From positions 2,976,001 to 3,040,000 of the forward strand of contig NC_035796.1 in the NCBI RefSeq assembly GCF_001653235.2: 64,000 bases of DNA. The letters run 5' to 3'. Below the pieces are notes generated by a model, which was given only the letters and a program-made list of their open reading frames with translations, was not told where the DNA came from and did no database searches. The DNA comes from Pochonia chlamydosporia 170. Taxonomy: Eukaryota > Ascomycota > Sordariomycetes > Hypocreales > Clavicipitaceae. Position numbers and translations under genes: made by a program. This document shows positions 44,820-56,379 of the stretch, piece after piece (the first letter of the stretch is position 1; each line of letters starts with the position of its first letter).

Positions 44820-45262
44820 GCCCACATAATATATATAAGATAAAAAAACTTAGCCTTATCTTAAGAAGGTAGAGTTATAGTAAGATATACTATCTAAATG
44901 ATATATAGGGTAAGGTTACCTAGTGTCTATAGTATTAGCTAGAAATATAGTACTTATTAATAATAATCCTATTAAGCTAGTATAATGCTATAAGCCTTAT
45001 TAATAACCTAGTAAAAGTCTTGCTAAAAGCTACCTTAGAAGTTATAAAAATAATAGCAGCTATATTATAGGGTTGCTAACTAGTCTAAATAATACTTAGT
45101 ATACTACTTTCCTTACACCTGCTCTGTAAATTATCCTATAGAGAGGTAAGCAGCATAACTATAATAGTAGTACCTCTAAGTGCACAGCTAGCTAGTAGTA
45201 TAAAATAGAGGCTCTTCCTAGCGCCTATTCCTATAATAATAACTATAGGGTTAGTACTACGC
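44820..45262 (-). pseudogene. Decayed RecQ-like helicase (telomere-linked helicase type)
   Basis: On the minus strand a single frame, read through several stops, gives recognisable superfamily 2 helicase motifs in the right order. Motif I (Walker A) reads GIGARKSLYFILLAS at about 45231-45187, where GTGxGKS is expected. Motif Ia reads TTIIVMLLTSL, then a conserved-looking DNLQSRCKE. AAIIFITSKVAFSKTF corresponds to the LVTPES region, and LNRIIINKYY at about 44976-44947 sits where LDRIVIDECH (motif II) is expected. The replacements D-to-N and E-to-K fit G-to-A changes, and the stops fit CAG/TGG-to-TAG. This arrangement matches the RecQ-like helicases linked to telomeres in many fungi, which is knowledge of the family; the subtelomeric link here is inference. 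The gene is non-functional. Its 5' side is interrupted by a MITE and an LTR element. Confidence 0.75.
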
Positions 45263-45567
45263 ATAATAGCCTAAATAGCCTGCTTCTAAACACCTTAAAA
45301 CTATATATTAGCCCCTATTAGTTCTTTAAGCTATACTTAGATATTAATATATGCTAAATATTTCTATTACTTAAGGCTAATTTTCTTACTTGCTATAGTC
45401 TATTTATCCTAGAAGCTATCTTAGGCTAGAGCAGTCTTATACTTATTCTTATACTTATTCTTATAACTTATTTCTTAATTCTCTTATCTATAGAGGTTAG
45501 AGTTAAAGCTAGTTCTAAGATACTACCTAGGTATAGCTAGTATAATTTGCCTCTATATACTTATACC

Positions 45568-46161
45568 CAGAGCATTGCCAAAAAATACAATACAAAATGT
45601 ATTTTTGTATTGTATTTGTATTGTATTGTATTTAAATACAATACAAAATACAATACATAGGATCTTAGATGTATTGTATTTAAATACAATACAATACAAA
45701 ATACAATACATAGGCTAGGCAAAAAATACATTGTATTGTATTTAAATACATTGTATTTTTGTATTTATAGGCAGTTACTATTAATAGTAATTTCTTAAGG
45801 TTCTAAGTTTAATTTCCATGTAATGCAAAAATATAGCCTAATTTAAAGTAGGTTTTTAGAAGCTAATTATAGCTAATATAGCTATTTCTAGCCCTATTAC
45901 TAATTTATTAGCTATTTTTTAGCTACTATTATAGCTAAATAGAATTTCTAGGGATTTTTTTAGTATTTCTTTTTTCTAATTAAAATACAATGTATTTTTG
46001 TATTATATTTTTGTATTGTATTGTATTTAATACAATACAAAATACAATACAATACATAGAGTAGGTAAAAAATACAAATACAATACAATACAAAATAAAT
46101 ATAATACAAAATATAAGCAACCCCCAAAAAATACAATAAATACAATACAAGCAATGCTCTG
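45568..46161. mobile_element. hAT-type MITE, 594 bp, with 8-bp target duplication
   Basis: Perfect 11-bp terminal inverted repeats CAGAGCATTGC (45568-45578) and GCAATGCTCTG (46151-46161) are flanked by identical 8-bp direct repeats CTTATACC (45560-45567 and 46162-46169). An 8-bp target duplication and termini beginning CAG(A/G)G are diagnostic of the hAT superfamily. The interior has no transposase frame. It is made almost entirely of ATTGTATT/AATACAAT words in both orientations, separated by a central 270-bp segment, so it can fold into long hairpins. It would need a transposase supplied elsewhere. It is inserted just 5' of the helicase relic. The duplication is intact despite surrounding decay, which suggests either late insertion or a target with no RIP-prone sites. 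Confidence 0.85.
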
Positions 46162-46169
46162 CTTATACC

Positions 46170-46373
46170 TACCTTAACCTTTATTAGCCTTTCTATTTCC
46201 TACTTTACTAGCTGCTATATTAGGTCTAGTATTACCTTATTAACTATCTATAGCGCTTTTTACTCTAGCGCTTTACTAGTTACTATAGCTAAGCTAAAGG
46301 TATTACCTACTAGTATTTACTTTTAGTTCTATTAGTTCTAGCTTTACTACTATTACTATTACTATCTACCTTA
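46170..46373. other. Decayed DNA between MITE and LTR element
   Basis: About 200 bp of AT-rich sequence that continues in the same style beyond the LTR element at 52097, as expected if the LTR element inserted into it. Possibly part of the helicase relic's 5' region. The last five bases, CCTTA, are the left target duplication of the LTR element. Confidence 0.6.
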
Positions 46374-46602
46374 TGTAACGGGCTGAGCCCGATGGTGGCT
46401 CGGCTTGCACTCTCGCCTTTGTCCCTAGCCTTGTTGTTAGTAACCCCCAGCAATAAGCGAGATTAGCAGAAGCAAGCTCATAAGGCTATAAGAGCTTTGC
46501 AAGCTCTTTCCTTCTTGCTCTTCTTTTCCTTTTCTCCTTAGCTTTAGATACTTATTCTAGTTATTCTAGCTAGTTATTAATATACTTGCTTAGACTATTA
46601 CA
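46374..46602 (+). repeat. 5' LTR of the Ty3/gypsy element
   Basis: Starts TGTAACGGG and ends ATTACA. Its first 90 bp or so keep CpG and GC-rich words that the 3' LTR has lost, while its last 60 bp are more decayed than the matching part of the 3' LTR. Differences between the two LTRs are nearly all C/T or G/A. Confidence 0.93.
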
Positions 46603-49600
46603 TTATCTAAAGCTCCTTTCTACTAAGAAAGCTTAATTGCTTAATACTAATTAAATAAGAACACAAAATTACAGGATAAAGACATTTAGTATAAAGGCCT
46701 TATATTACGTAATAGGATAAAATATCCTATAAGAAGATAATATCATAGGATAAAGACGTCTAGTATAAAGACCTTGCTTTATATAATAGGATAAGATATC
46801 CTATAAGAAGAAAATCTATAATAGAGATAAATAGCTAAAAGGGGGGATCTCCTAGCTAGACCTCTTAACTCTTAATGCAGATAATAATATAATTATCTAA
46901 ATAAGCTATAGTAACTTAGCAGGCTTTCTAATAAACTATTAAGACTTTATAAACTAAATAACAGTCTAATTGCGCTAAAAGGAATAATAATTATAAAGAG
47001 ATAAGAGCTTAAATACACGCGCTATAGTTTGCTCTAGTAACCTCTCTTAAGAATATTACTAACCTAGTGCCTTAAAGGGCAAACTCTATACCACCTATAC
47101 TTAATATTATATTGCTGCTAAATATTATTTCTTACAAATAAGCCTAAAATAGCATAATAGCCTAATAGAAATTATTCCTACCTAACCCACTAAAGTTTAA
47201 TAGCACTAGGAAGACCTTCTATTCTTAGTACCTAGAAATACGCGCTAAACTAATAGCAGATTACTTAACCTTTTGCAATAAGTAAGAAGTATTCTTATAT
47301 ATCTATGCCTAACTAGAAGGTACTACTTAGAGTATATCTATAGCTTACTTTAAGCAAGGTAGCCTAGATAGCTTCTAATTGCTAGACTGCTTTCTAGACT
47401 ACCTTAACTGCTATTATAGCAACCCTAATACTAAGAGATAAGCACTTAACTAATTATAAGCCTTATAATAGCGCCTAGAAGAAAGCTTTATAACCTTTTT
47501 CCTAAAATTTAAAAAAGAATTAGCAGATAGTAGAGGGGGCAGTTAGGAAGATACAGTATAAATTAACTATCTTAAAGAAGCACTTAACTATACGCTTTAT
47601 AATAGACTAATTAGTATTACTATAATACTAACTACCTTTAATAAATATGCAAAACTACTTCTTACTATTAGCTCTTGCTTAGACAGCTAGAACTACTACC
47701 TATAAAACCGCTACTAAAAGCTAACAGGTTTACAGAAGGGTATAGTATTGCCCCTAAAGCAAGGCAGGAAATTAGCCTATAGTAAAGACATAGACTAAAT
47801 AGACTGGGAAATAACTAAGGCTAGTAGGGCTCTTAGTAAGAAGTTACCATAAAGAGATATAAACCTCTTAGAAATTTAGTGTTTTAACTGCTAAGAGTAT
47901 AATTACTATACTAATAGCTATACTAACCTAATAAGAACCTATGCCTAAGGCCTAAAATAATTAAGACTAAAGACTAAAGTCTTATAAGAAAGAACTACTA
48001 GAAACCTAAATAGTAACTAAGAGAGCTAGTATAAAGAGACTATAAGTAAGAAATTAGAAAAAGAGTAGCTTCTAGTAAAAGATATAACTAGAAGCAGATA
48101 ATAGCTAAAGAAGATTAGAAAGAGTAGGAATATTAGATAGATAGTAGGCCTTTTTATATTAATATAGAACTTAATAGGAAATACTATATAATTGCCCTTA
48201 TTAACTATAGATGCCTAAACTATAGTATAATTAGAGAGGCTCTTATCTAAAAACTCTAGCTACTACGCATTGCTATTCCTCCCTAAACACTTAAATAGGT
48301 AATAGGACTTATCCCTAGAGCAATCTAATATATTTTATATATAGATATTAATATTAATAGCTACTAGAAGAGCTATACTTTCTTCTATATTATGCTAGGC
48401 TAGAAGGAAGATATAATATTAGGAAGAACCTAGATAAACTAAGAAGATATTATAATTTACCCTATAAAAGGCCTACTCTATATAGGCTTAGATAGCTTAT
48501 AGGTCTAGAAGAGGCACCCTAAGAAAAAGAGAAAGTATAAGCTTTAAGGTATAATAGTATCTATCTTTATTAGCCTTATATAATAAGCCTAATAATAAAA
48601 ACTAGAAGATAAGAAAGATAGGCTATAGGTTTTTGCTGTAAGTCTTTAAGACATTAAGATAGCTCTTACCCTAAAGAAATAAATAGACCCTTATAAGAAG
48701 CTTCCTAAGTATTATTATAAATTCCTCCCTATCTTTAATAGAGAAAAAGCAGACTAGCTACTACTAAATTAGCCTAGGATTAACTACTAAATCCCCTTAT
48801 AGATTAATAAGAAGGGGAAAGAGAAAGAACTACTATTTAGGCCTCTATATAGGATATTAAGAGAAGAACTTATTATTCTTTGCTAAACCCTTACTAAGCT
48901 TCTAGATAAAGGATTTATTTAAGCTAGTAGCTTAGTAGCCTTTATACCTATACTCTTTATGCAAAAACTAGGTAGGAGACTCTAATTCTATGTGGACTAT
49001 TAAGCACTTAACGTAATTACATAAAAGGACTAATACCTACTACTCCTAATTAATAAGACCCTATAAGCTATATTAAAGGCTAAGTAGCTTACTAAGTTAG
49101 ACGTTATTACTGCCTTTTATAAGATTTACATTAAAGAAGAAGATAAATAGAAGACTGCCTTTTAAACCCGCTATAGACTCTTTAAGTGGCTTATTATGCT
49201 ATTTAGGTTAATAGAAGCCCCTATAACCTTCTAATAGTATATTAATTAAACCCTATAGGATTACCTTAATAAGTTTTATTTAGCTTATATTAATAATATC
49301 TTAATCTACTTAGATAGATCCCTAAAGAACTACTAATAGAAGGTTAAGTAAGTGCTATAAAGACTTTAGGATGCTAGCTTATAGGTGGATATTAATAAGT
49401 GTAAATTTAAGACTAAGAGTATAAAGTACCTAGGCTTTATTATAAAAGTAGGTAAAGGAATCTAAGTAGACCCTAAGAAGGTTTAAGCTATCTAGCTATA
49501 GAAAGAACCTAAGACTATAAGAGAAGTATAATAATTTATTAGTTTTATAAACTATTATTACTAATTTATCTCTATATTCTTAAAGATTATAATGCTACTT

Positions 49601-51867
49601 ACTATATTAACTAAGAAAGATGCCTAGTTTATATAGTTACCTGCCTACTAGGCTTCTTTTAATAAGCTTAAGTTACTACTAATTAGTGCCCCCCTATTAG
49701 CATAATAGGATTCTAACTAAGAGATAGTAGTAGAGATAGACTCTTTAGGCTATATTATTAGAGGTTTACTATTATAGAAAGATAACTAGGAACTTTTATG
49801 CCTAATTGCCTTCTTCTCTAAAAAGAATACCCCTACTAAATATAACTACCCTATTTATAATAAGAAGTTACTTACTATTATCTACTACTTAGAGCATTAG
49901 AACCCTAAACTATATAGTATTACTTTATTTAAGATTCTTATAGACTACCTTAATCTTTAGTACTTTATAAAGAAGTAATAGCTTAGTAAGAGATAAGCTA
50001 GGTAGGCTAAGATTCTATTATAGTATAACTTTATTATTTAGTATTATTCTAGCAAATAAGTAGTAGTTCTAGATATACTTTTATAATAGAAATAGGATAT
50101 ACTAGTAGGACTTAATAATAAGAGACTCTAAGGATATAAGTTATAGCTATTTTAGTTAGTTAAGGGAAAGAAGAGAGCTATATACTTACACATTAAAGCT
50201 CTTATAATAGTAAAGGCTAGTTTTATAAAGAAAGGCAATATAGATTAATTAGAAGACCCTACTGCTAGCTATAATCCTAATATTAAGAACCCCTTTACTG
50301 CAATTAACCTATAAGAACTATAGACTAAAGGATTATAAAAGTATAACTAGTACTAGCTAATAAGAGAGGTAGTTTAGAAAGATAATAGGCACCTTCTATT
50401 ATAGTAGGGGTTACTAATTACTCTATTAGAATACTCTATTAATAAAGGATACTAACTCTATTAGAGAGAGAGAATTTAGATTTCCTAATATAAGCTGCTA
50501 TATATAAAGATTATCTAAGATACCTATAACTTAATACTAACTAGCTACCTAGGTAGAAATATGCTTAAGTTCCTACTTAGCAGAAGATTCTACTAGCCTA
50601 GGTTAAATAAAGATATATAGCAGTTTATATAAAACTATAATATTTATAGTTAAAGCACTATATAGAGGGAAAAATAGTATAAACTCCTTAAACTACTACT
50701 AGTACTAGATAGGATCTAGTCTAAGATATTAGTAGACTTTATTATTAACCTTTCTCTAATAAGTTTAAATAGTATAACTAACCTAATAGTAATTATAGAT
50801 TAACTATTAAAGAGCATTATCTTAGAGCCTATATTTATAATTACTATAGAAGTAACTACTAAAGCATTAATAAGATGCTTTATTTAATATCATAAATTCC
50901 CTAGAGTAATAGTTATAAATTAAGGTTTATAGTTTACTAGCTATCTCTAGCGCTACTTATATTAACTCTTATAAGTCTAGTAATGCCTTTTAACTGTATA
51001 GCACCTATAGACTAATAGGGTAACTAAGAGAGCAAACTAGAAAGTAGAAAGATACTTATATATCTTTATAGTATATACTTAAGGTAATTAGGATAATCTA
51101 CTACTAGTAGTAGCTATAGCCTTAAATAATAAGATAGCTACTACTATAAGCATTAGCCTATTCTTTCTAACCTATAAATACTATATTAATCTAATTTAAG
51201 TTAATAAACCGCTTTACTCTAATAATATCTTCCTAATAGTAAAAGCAAAAGCCCTAGTTAAGAGGCTATAAGAGGTAATAGAATAGGCCTAAGCTATAAT
51301 AGCCTTAGCACAAGAAGTACAGGAAAAACACGCTAATACCTAAAGGCAGCCTATAAACTAATTTAGAGTAGGGAACTAGGTCTAGCTATAATTATAAAAT
51401 ATTTAATCTAAAAGACCTTCTAAGAAGCTAGACTAGATAGCAGTAAAGTATAAGGTAATAAAACTTATTAGCTTATATACTTACTAATTAGATATACTAT
51501 TAGGCATCTATAATACTTTTTATATTAGCCTATTAAGGCTAGCAGCTAATAACTATCTGCTATTATAGCAGATAGATAATTACTACCTCCTAGTAATTCT
51601 TAATAATAAAGGAAATAAGAAATATTATATAGAGGTAATAGTAGGCAAGAAGAAGACTTAAGAAAAGTAGCAGGTTAGGGTAAAATAGAGCAGCTAGGTA
51701 AAACCTACTTAGGAACTACTTAAGGCATTTAAGGAAATATCTACTCTTAATTAGTATAAGAAAGAGTATAGTAAGATTAAAGGATAATATAATAGAGGTT
51801 TAAGGGAATATAGCATTTCTATTTATTTTACTTTAACCCTAATGTAAGCCCCTAAAGGAGGGGGTAT

Positions 51868-52096
51868 TATAACAGGCTAAGCCTAATAGTAGCTTAGCTT
51901 GCACTCTTGCCTTTATTCCCAGCCTTATTATTAGTAACCCCTAGCAATAAGCGAGATTAGCAGAAGCAAGCTTATAAGGCTATAAGAGCTCTACAAGCTC
52001 TTTCCTTCTTGCTCTCCTTTTCCTTTTCTCCTTAGCTTTAGATACTCGTTCTAGTCGTTCTAGCTAGTTGTCAATATACTCGCTTGGACCGTTACA
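51868..52096 (+). repeat. 3' LTR of the Ty3/gypsy element
   Basis: Exactly 229 bp like its partner. The first bases read TATAACAGG instead of TGTAACGGG, a G-to-A change in the terminal TG and in the next CpG. The last 60 bp keep CTCGTTCTAGTCG and end GTTACA, less decayed than in the 5' LTR. Confidence 0.93.
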
Positions 52097-54532
52097 CCTT
52101 ATTCTTCTTGCTAGGGCTCTTACTACTACTAGCTTTATTTGCGCTAATAAGGCTTTAATTGCCCTAGAGAAATGCGCTTAAAAGAGAGAGTAGTTTGTTT
52201 AAGTCCCCCTTTATTACTACTTATATAGCCTTAAGAAATAGAATAGCTAGCTAGAGAAAGAGTAGAAGTAGCTTACTAACTTCTTATAGAATAAACCTCT
52301 AGATTAGCCTTAGCTTTCTAGAGCGCTTATAGTTCTTATAATATATTATAATAAAGATAATAAGGCCTTAGTCTTAGGGTTAATTTTTTGGTTACCCTAA
52401 CCCTAACCCTAACCCTAACCCTAACCATATAGTAGCTATAAAGAGTAAGATACTTGCTTATAATAATCTAGATAGATCCCTCTCTATTAGTCTTCTTAAA
52501 GAGGTATATAAAACTATAAGTAATATATAAGAACTTATACTATAGGAAATTCTAGCTATATACTAGCATACTTAAGTAGTTAGTCCCCTTTAGTTATATA
52601 TTTCCTAGCATATTATAAGCCTTCTTATCTCCTATTTATTAAGCAAAGGCAAGATTAGATTTACTTGCAAGAAGTACTAATAGCTATAATTAAAATTAGT
52701 TAGATAACTATTTAATACTACCATAGCATGCTAGGTGCACTAATAGCTAGAGCAAATTCTTGCTTTAGCATAGAGCTAATTAGAATACATCACAGTAGAG
52801 AAATTTAGGTAGTATAGTTTATATAAAGTTATACTGTGAAGGGACCGTAGAAATAGCAGCAGAAAATAAATACAATACGCGCCTGGGAATAGGGTGGGTT
52901 GCTAACGCTTAGAGTCTGTGGAGGAGAATAATAGTATTCTAAGACAAAGAGGAACAAGCAGTAGATAATAGGGGTTTAAATGTAGCATATAGAAATTAAA
53001 TAAAATTGCCTTTATAATACCATTTATCCTTCTAACGCGTGATACTTACTAAAGCTTAATTTATTCTATTTTGTGCATTATAAAGCCCCTCTGCTTGCCT
53101 CTAAGCTTAGCATATGTCTTATTATCTAGACTGTATTTTACGGGGAATAGCAGGGAATAGTAGGATTTATTAGTATATACTAAGTATTATATAAGTATTA
53201 GACGTTTGTGTTTATTAGCGCGCCTAGGCGCTAAGAAGCAGGAGCTCTATAAGTGCATAAATAAAATTTAAGAGTACATAAAAATAAAGCGTGCACTATA
53301 GCACTAGGTAAATCTCCCTATTTTACTTCTATCCCATAGTAAAGTAAAGTATAGAGTAGCTAAACTTTATCTTAGATAGGATAGAGAGCTAGGCGCCTTA
53401 GATAGCAAATATCTATAAAGAAATAGAATAATAGAGAGTCTTAAAAATTGCTTATATAGTAGCAACTAAGTTATAAGATAACCTTAGTATAAAATAATAG
53501 AGTAAGTTATAAACTAAGAGATATAGCTCTATTAAGCTAAAATGCTAGCTAAGCTAAATTATACCTACTTTAAGCATTATAATATATTATCTACTTTTAA
53601 GAATATAGTTAATAAGCTAAATGCATAGAGGATAAAGATAATATAGCAGTTAAAGGAAATAGTACTAGCATAGATAAAGGAGCTACTAGAAAGAATAGAG
53701 CAGGAATGCGTTAGCAATATAGTTAGGGAGTTTGCATATAGTTAGTTTTTAGAGATAGAAAAGCTAACAAAGAAAGCCAGATATAAGGGGGAGAACCTAG
53801 AGATGCTAGATATTTTAGAGAAATAGGAAATAATTAATATACTATAGGCTATAGTAAAGTATATAAGGGCTAAAGACTAAAACATTTTCTAGATATCTAA
53901 AATTTAGTGCATATAAGCAGGATATTATAATATTAGTAATAAGCAGCTAGTAAGAAGTATTATATATAAAGGTAAAGGCAAAGAAATATAATATTTTATA
54001 GGTAGGAGAAAATAGTCCTATTATCTATTTTATATTATATAGGTAATAAATTATAGTTACTATAATAATTATATTTATAAATTTAGAGCTTCTTAAGTTA
54101 GTAACAGACATTTATAAGCTAATTCTATTATAGTCTACCTATGCACTAATATTTTAATCTAGCGCGTACTGCATTTTATAGGCTCTAGTATTATCCTACA
54201 TTGCAGTTTAGGCCCTAATCTATAACGTAAGGCCGTAAAGTCAGCCAGACACTTTATCTAGCAGAGAAGGCGGTACGTACCGTAAAGGTAGCTAATAGTT
54301 AGTCTTTTTTTTTAGTGTAACTTTTATTAGCATTAAGCTAGCTTAAATCTAGTCAAGTAACCTAGAGCTTAAAAATATCTGGTGTTTCTAGTTAAAGGCG
54401 CGCTAAAGAAATACGCCGCTTAGCCATCTCAAGCACTAATAATCTGCCCACATAGGGGTTTACATTATTGCTATCTACACAGAACAGCTGCGACTATTCA
54501 TTCATTTGTCGGCATCATACTACCTTAACTCC
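52097..54532. other. Decayed repeat DNA of mixed origin
   Basis: Continuation of the older decayed sequence after the LTR element. From about 52850 to 53350 it is less AT-rich and contains short GC-containing stretches. From about 53530 to 53900 a plus-strand frame can be read through several TAGs with charged, helical-looking text (for example TKKARYKGENLEMLDILEK), which I cannot assign. It ends abruptly at about 54530, where normal composition and the polyprenyl synthetase remnant begin. Confidence 0.55.
52374..52426. repeat. Interstitial telomeric repeat, head-to-head
   Basis: Five perfect CCCTAA units (52395-52424) followed by CC. Just left of them, across a T-rich gap, is one inverted unit and a half (TTAGGGTTA at 52374-52382). 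CCCTAA/TTAGGG is the standard telomere repeat of filamentous fungi. The tract lies inside decayed repeat DNA, away from either window end. Confidence 0.9.
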
Positions 54533-55180
54533 CGATATTAGATATGTCATGCCAGCGATGTCGAGTGTCTGGCCGGCGTGGCTAACTCTCATCATCTCGA
54601 AGAACATGGAGTAAATATCGCTCCGCTGTCTATCCGTAAGAAGCCCGTTGTCCCGGATAATGGTCTCTCCCTAGAAATAGCTGGCGCATCCAGCGTTAAT
54701 CGAAGCGGGGACACCTAGCACTTTGTGCACACAAGGCCCTCCACGACGGGTTTCACTTTCGTCCTTGATGTCATTAATGATTAACGAAGCAGTATGGACA
54801 AGCTCCGGAATGACAAGGAAGGAGCGCCAGTCGTTTGCGTTGCCACCAACTAGTCCAACAGCAGCTCCAAAGAGCATGGGTCGCCTGAGGACTGGGTCAA
54901 TGTGCGTCAAGCAATGTTGAACCAGCGGAAGCTTACCAGTTCTTGCCGCCCCGATTATTGAGCATATAAAACGCATTAACAATCTTCTCTTGAATTATCT
55001 TCTGCTCGTTGCTGTCAAACAGCACTCTGGTGGTATGCTCGAAGTGGTTTGGACGGATCCAAGGGGGGACACATAACCTGCACAGCAGGAATACATGCAA
55101 TGACTAGGAAGGAAGCGGTAGATTCCGTTGTATTCATGGCTCCATCTTGCCTCTCTTATGTGTGCTATGCGATTCACTAG
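54533..55180 (-). pseudogene. Polyprenyl (isoprenyl) diphosphate synthase, truncated
   Basis: On the minus strand, from about 55085 downward, the frame reads PPWIRPNHFEHTTRVLFDS, then EKIVNAFYMLNNRGGKNW, and after a 52-bp intron (54936-54885, GTAAGC...CAG) RPMLFGAAVGLVGG. The first Asp-rich motif region reads LIINDIKDESETRRG (first Asp replaced by Asn), then HKVLGVPASINAG. A TAG follows (54676-54674), where CAG or TGG is expected, and the frame continues GETIIRDNGLLTD...SHAGQTLDIAG before running into decayed DNA at about 54533. The second Asp-rich motif and the whole C-terminal half are missing. Family enzymes condense isoprenyl diphosphates. The in-frame stop and 3' truncation make it a relic. 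Upstream of 55085 another stop interrupts the best frame, so the true start is unclear. Confidence 0.78.
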
Positions 55181-55395
55181 CGATATATTGGCGAAAAGCC
55201 CTGCCTGTAACTAGGTGCAAGGTGGCCGGCATATGCCCACACTCACCCTGCGCTGATAGTTGTAGCTAATTGCTTAACTCGCGGACTCTGAGCCTCTGCT
55301 TTATCGTGCCAGGCGTGGCGTAGTACCTTTCATGTACCTGAGTATACCTTCCAACCATCTGTTATCTGGCCAAAACGGTAATCATATAGTTGCTC

Positions 55396-56379
55396 TCAGT
55401 CACCCATGTAGACCTTCTTCAGTGCACCATCCAAGTCATTAACTCGGACCAATTCTGGGTTTGGTCGCTCAGCAACAGGAATGTAGGGTCCAAGCATATA
55501 GGTCCTCCCCTGATCGACGAACCTTCTTTCGCCGCAGATCTCCTTCCACGTGCCGTCAGGTTGGTACTCGATAAAAGTCTGCGCCTGAATTCTCAGGTGG
55601 TTAAACCACCTCCTCGTGTCCGGACCCTCTCGCACGATACCGGAGATGGCAGCACTTTCTGCGAGAAGGGCGGCGGCGCCGCGTTCTAGCGCTTCTCGAC
55701 ACTGCTGTAGCGCAAGCGGCAGCGGGACCAGGTCATCGTTGGCCACGATACGGTCACCGCTGGTCTCGATGTGGATAATGGGTTGTTTCTGCGAGTCAAT
55801 AGTCCGTAGCTTGCAGCGTCGGGAGGGCTGTTTGAAGGCCTCGTGACCGAACAAGGACACGCGGGGTCGATTGTTGTCCGTGGAATCGGGCAGCACGAGC
55901 GACAGAGTCTGCAGATCGGACATTGTGTCCATCAATGTGTCTATGAGGTTGAGATTTAGGCGGAACCCCCATTGGACCTCTATGGCGAGGGAGGTGATTG
56001 CGAAGACGTCGGGGAGGGCCATGGAATTCCGGGCCAGCTCAATGATATTTTCACTCCCCCAGTACATGGTATCGAGCTCTGGGTCAAAGTATCGAAACGG
56101 CACGGCGCACCCTGCAAGAGTAGAGGACCGGAATAAGACGCCGCTCAGCGTCGAGTTCTGCACCATGGCACGAGACTCGCGACACACGTGCATCAGGACT
56201 GGGAAAGCCGTGTCGACGACGTATGGCTCGCTCGGCATGGTACTTTCTGGCCCCTCGTATCTTTGGTAGAGGTTAACTGGCCACATGAGACACACCTCGG
56301 GCTCGGGCATGGGAAGACTGAAGAGCCAGATGCTTTGTCTGATTTCGAGCGGCAAGGCGCCAAAGTTGTGGAATGCCAT
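55396..56379 (-). CDS. 2EXR-domain protein, 327 aa
   Basis: Fungal 2EXR proteins carry an N-terminal F..LP.EIR..IW motif and are of unknown function; they are often lineage-expanded. The intronless minus-strand frame starts at the ATG at 56379 (the frame extends 15 codons further, but without an ATG). The motif is FHNFGALPLEIRQSIWLFSLP at residues 3-23, followed by FPVLMHVCRESRAMV near residue 68. The rest is a typical mixed alpha/beta 2EXR body ending in VYMGD. The gene is intact, has no RIP-like stops and is GC-rich, although decayed blocks lie about 2 kb to the left and 0.4 kb to the right. Confidence 0.87.
   Translation of the reverse strand: MAFHNFGALPLEIRQSIWLFSLPMPEPEVCLMWPVNLYQRYEGPESTMPSEPYVVDTAFPVLMHVCRESRAMVQNSTLSGVLFRSSTLAGCAVPFRYFDPELDTMYWGSENIIELARNSMALPDVFAITSLAIEVQWGFRLNLNLIDTLMDTMSDLQTLSLVLPDSTDNNRPRVSLFGHEAFKQPSRRCKLRTIDSQKQPIIHIETSGDRIVANDDLVPLPLALQQCREALERGAAALLAESAAISGIVREGPDTRRWFNHLRIQAQTFIEYQPDGTWKEICGERRFVDQGRTYMLGPYIPVAERPNPELVRVNDLDGALKKVYMGD

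Larger units (their letters stand above)
46374..52096 (+). mobile_element. Full-length Ty3/gypsy LTR retrotransposon, RIP-inactivated
   Basis: A 5723-bp element with two 229-bp LTRs and a 5-bp target duplication CCTTA (46369-46373 and 52097-52101). Plus-strand pol motifs are readable through stops. The RT core has FYVDYxALN at about 48986-49015 and AYINNILIYLD at about 49283-49315, where YIDDILIY is expected. There is a VDPKKV-like thumb region near 49465 and an integrase core-like ILVDFI near 50730. RT before integrase is the Ty3/gypsy order. A polypurine tract (AAAGGAGGGGG) precedes the 3' LTR. Almost all Trp and Gln codons have become TAG, so no protein can be made. A second, inverted partial copy lies at 60529. 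Confidence 0.93.

Noticed and set aside
44790..44830. GTGTGAGCAATTCCGCCC, considered as a terminal repeat of a Tc1/Fot-type transposon
   Set aside because: I found no inverted partner or TA target duplication nearby.
45580..46150. Regular ATTGTATT/AATACAAT repeats, considered as a CRISPR-like array or satellite
   Set aside because: Units are irregular and in both orientations without spacers, the host is a eukaryote, and the whole is bounded by hAT inverted repeats and an 8-bp target duplication, so it is the interior of a MITE.
45960..46154. 64-codon minus-strand frame rich in Tyr, Leu and Ile
   Set aside because: It is the translation of the repetitive AATACAAT interior of the MITE.
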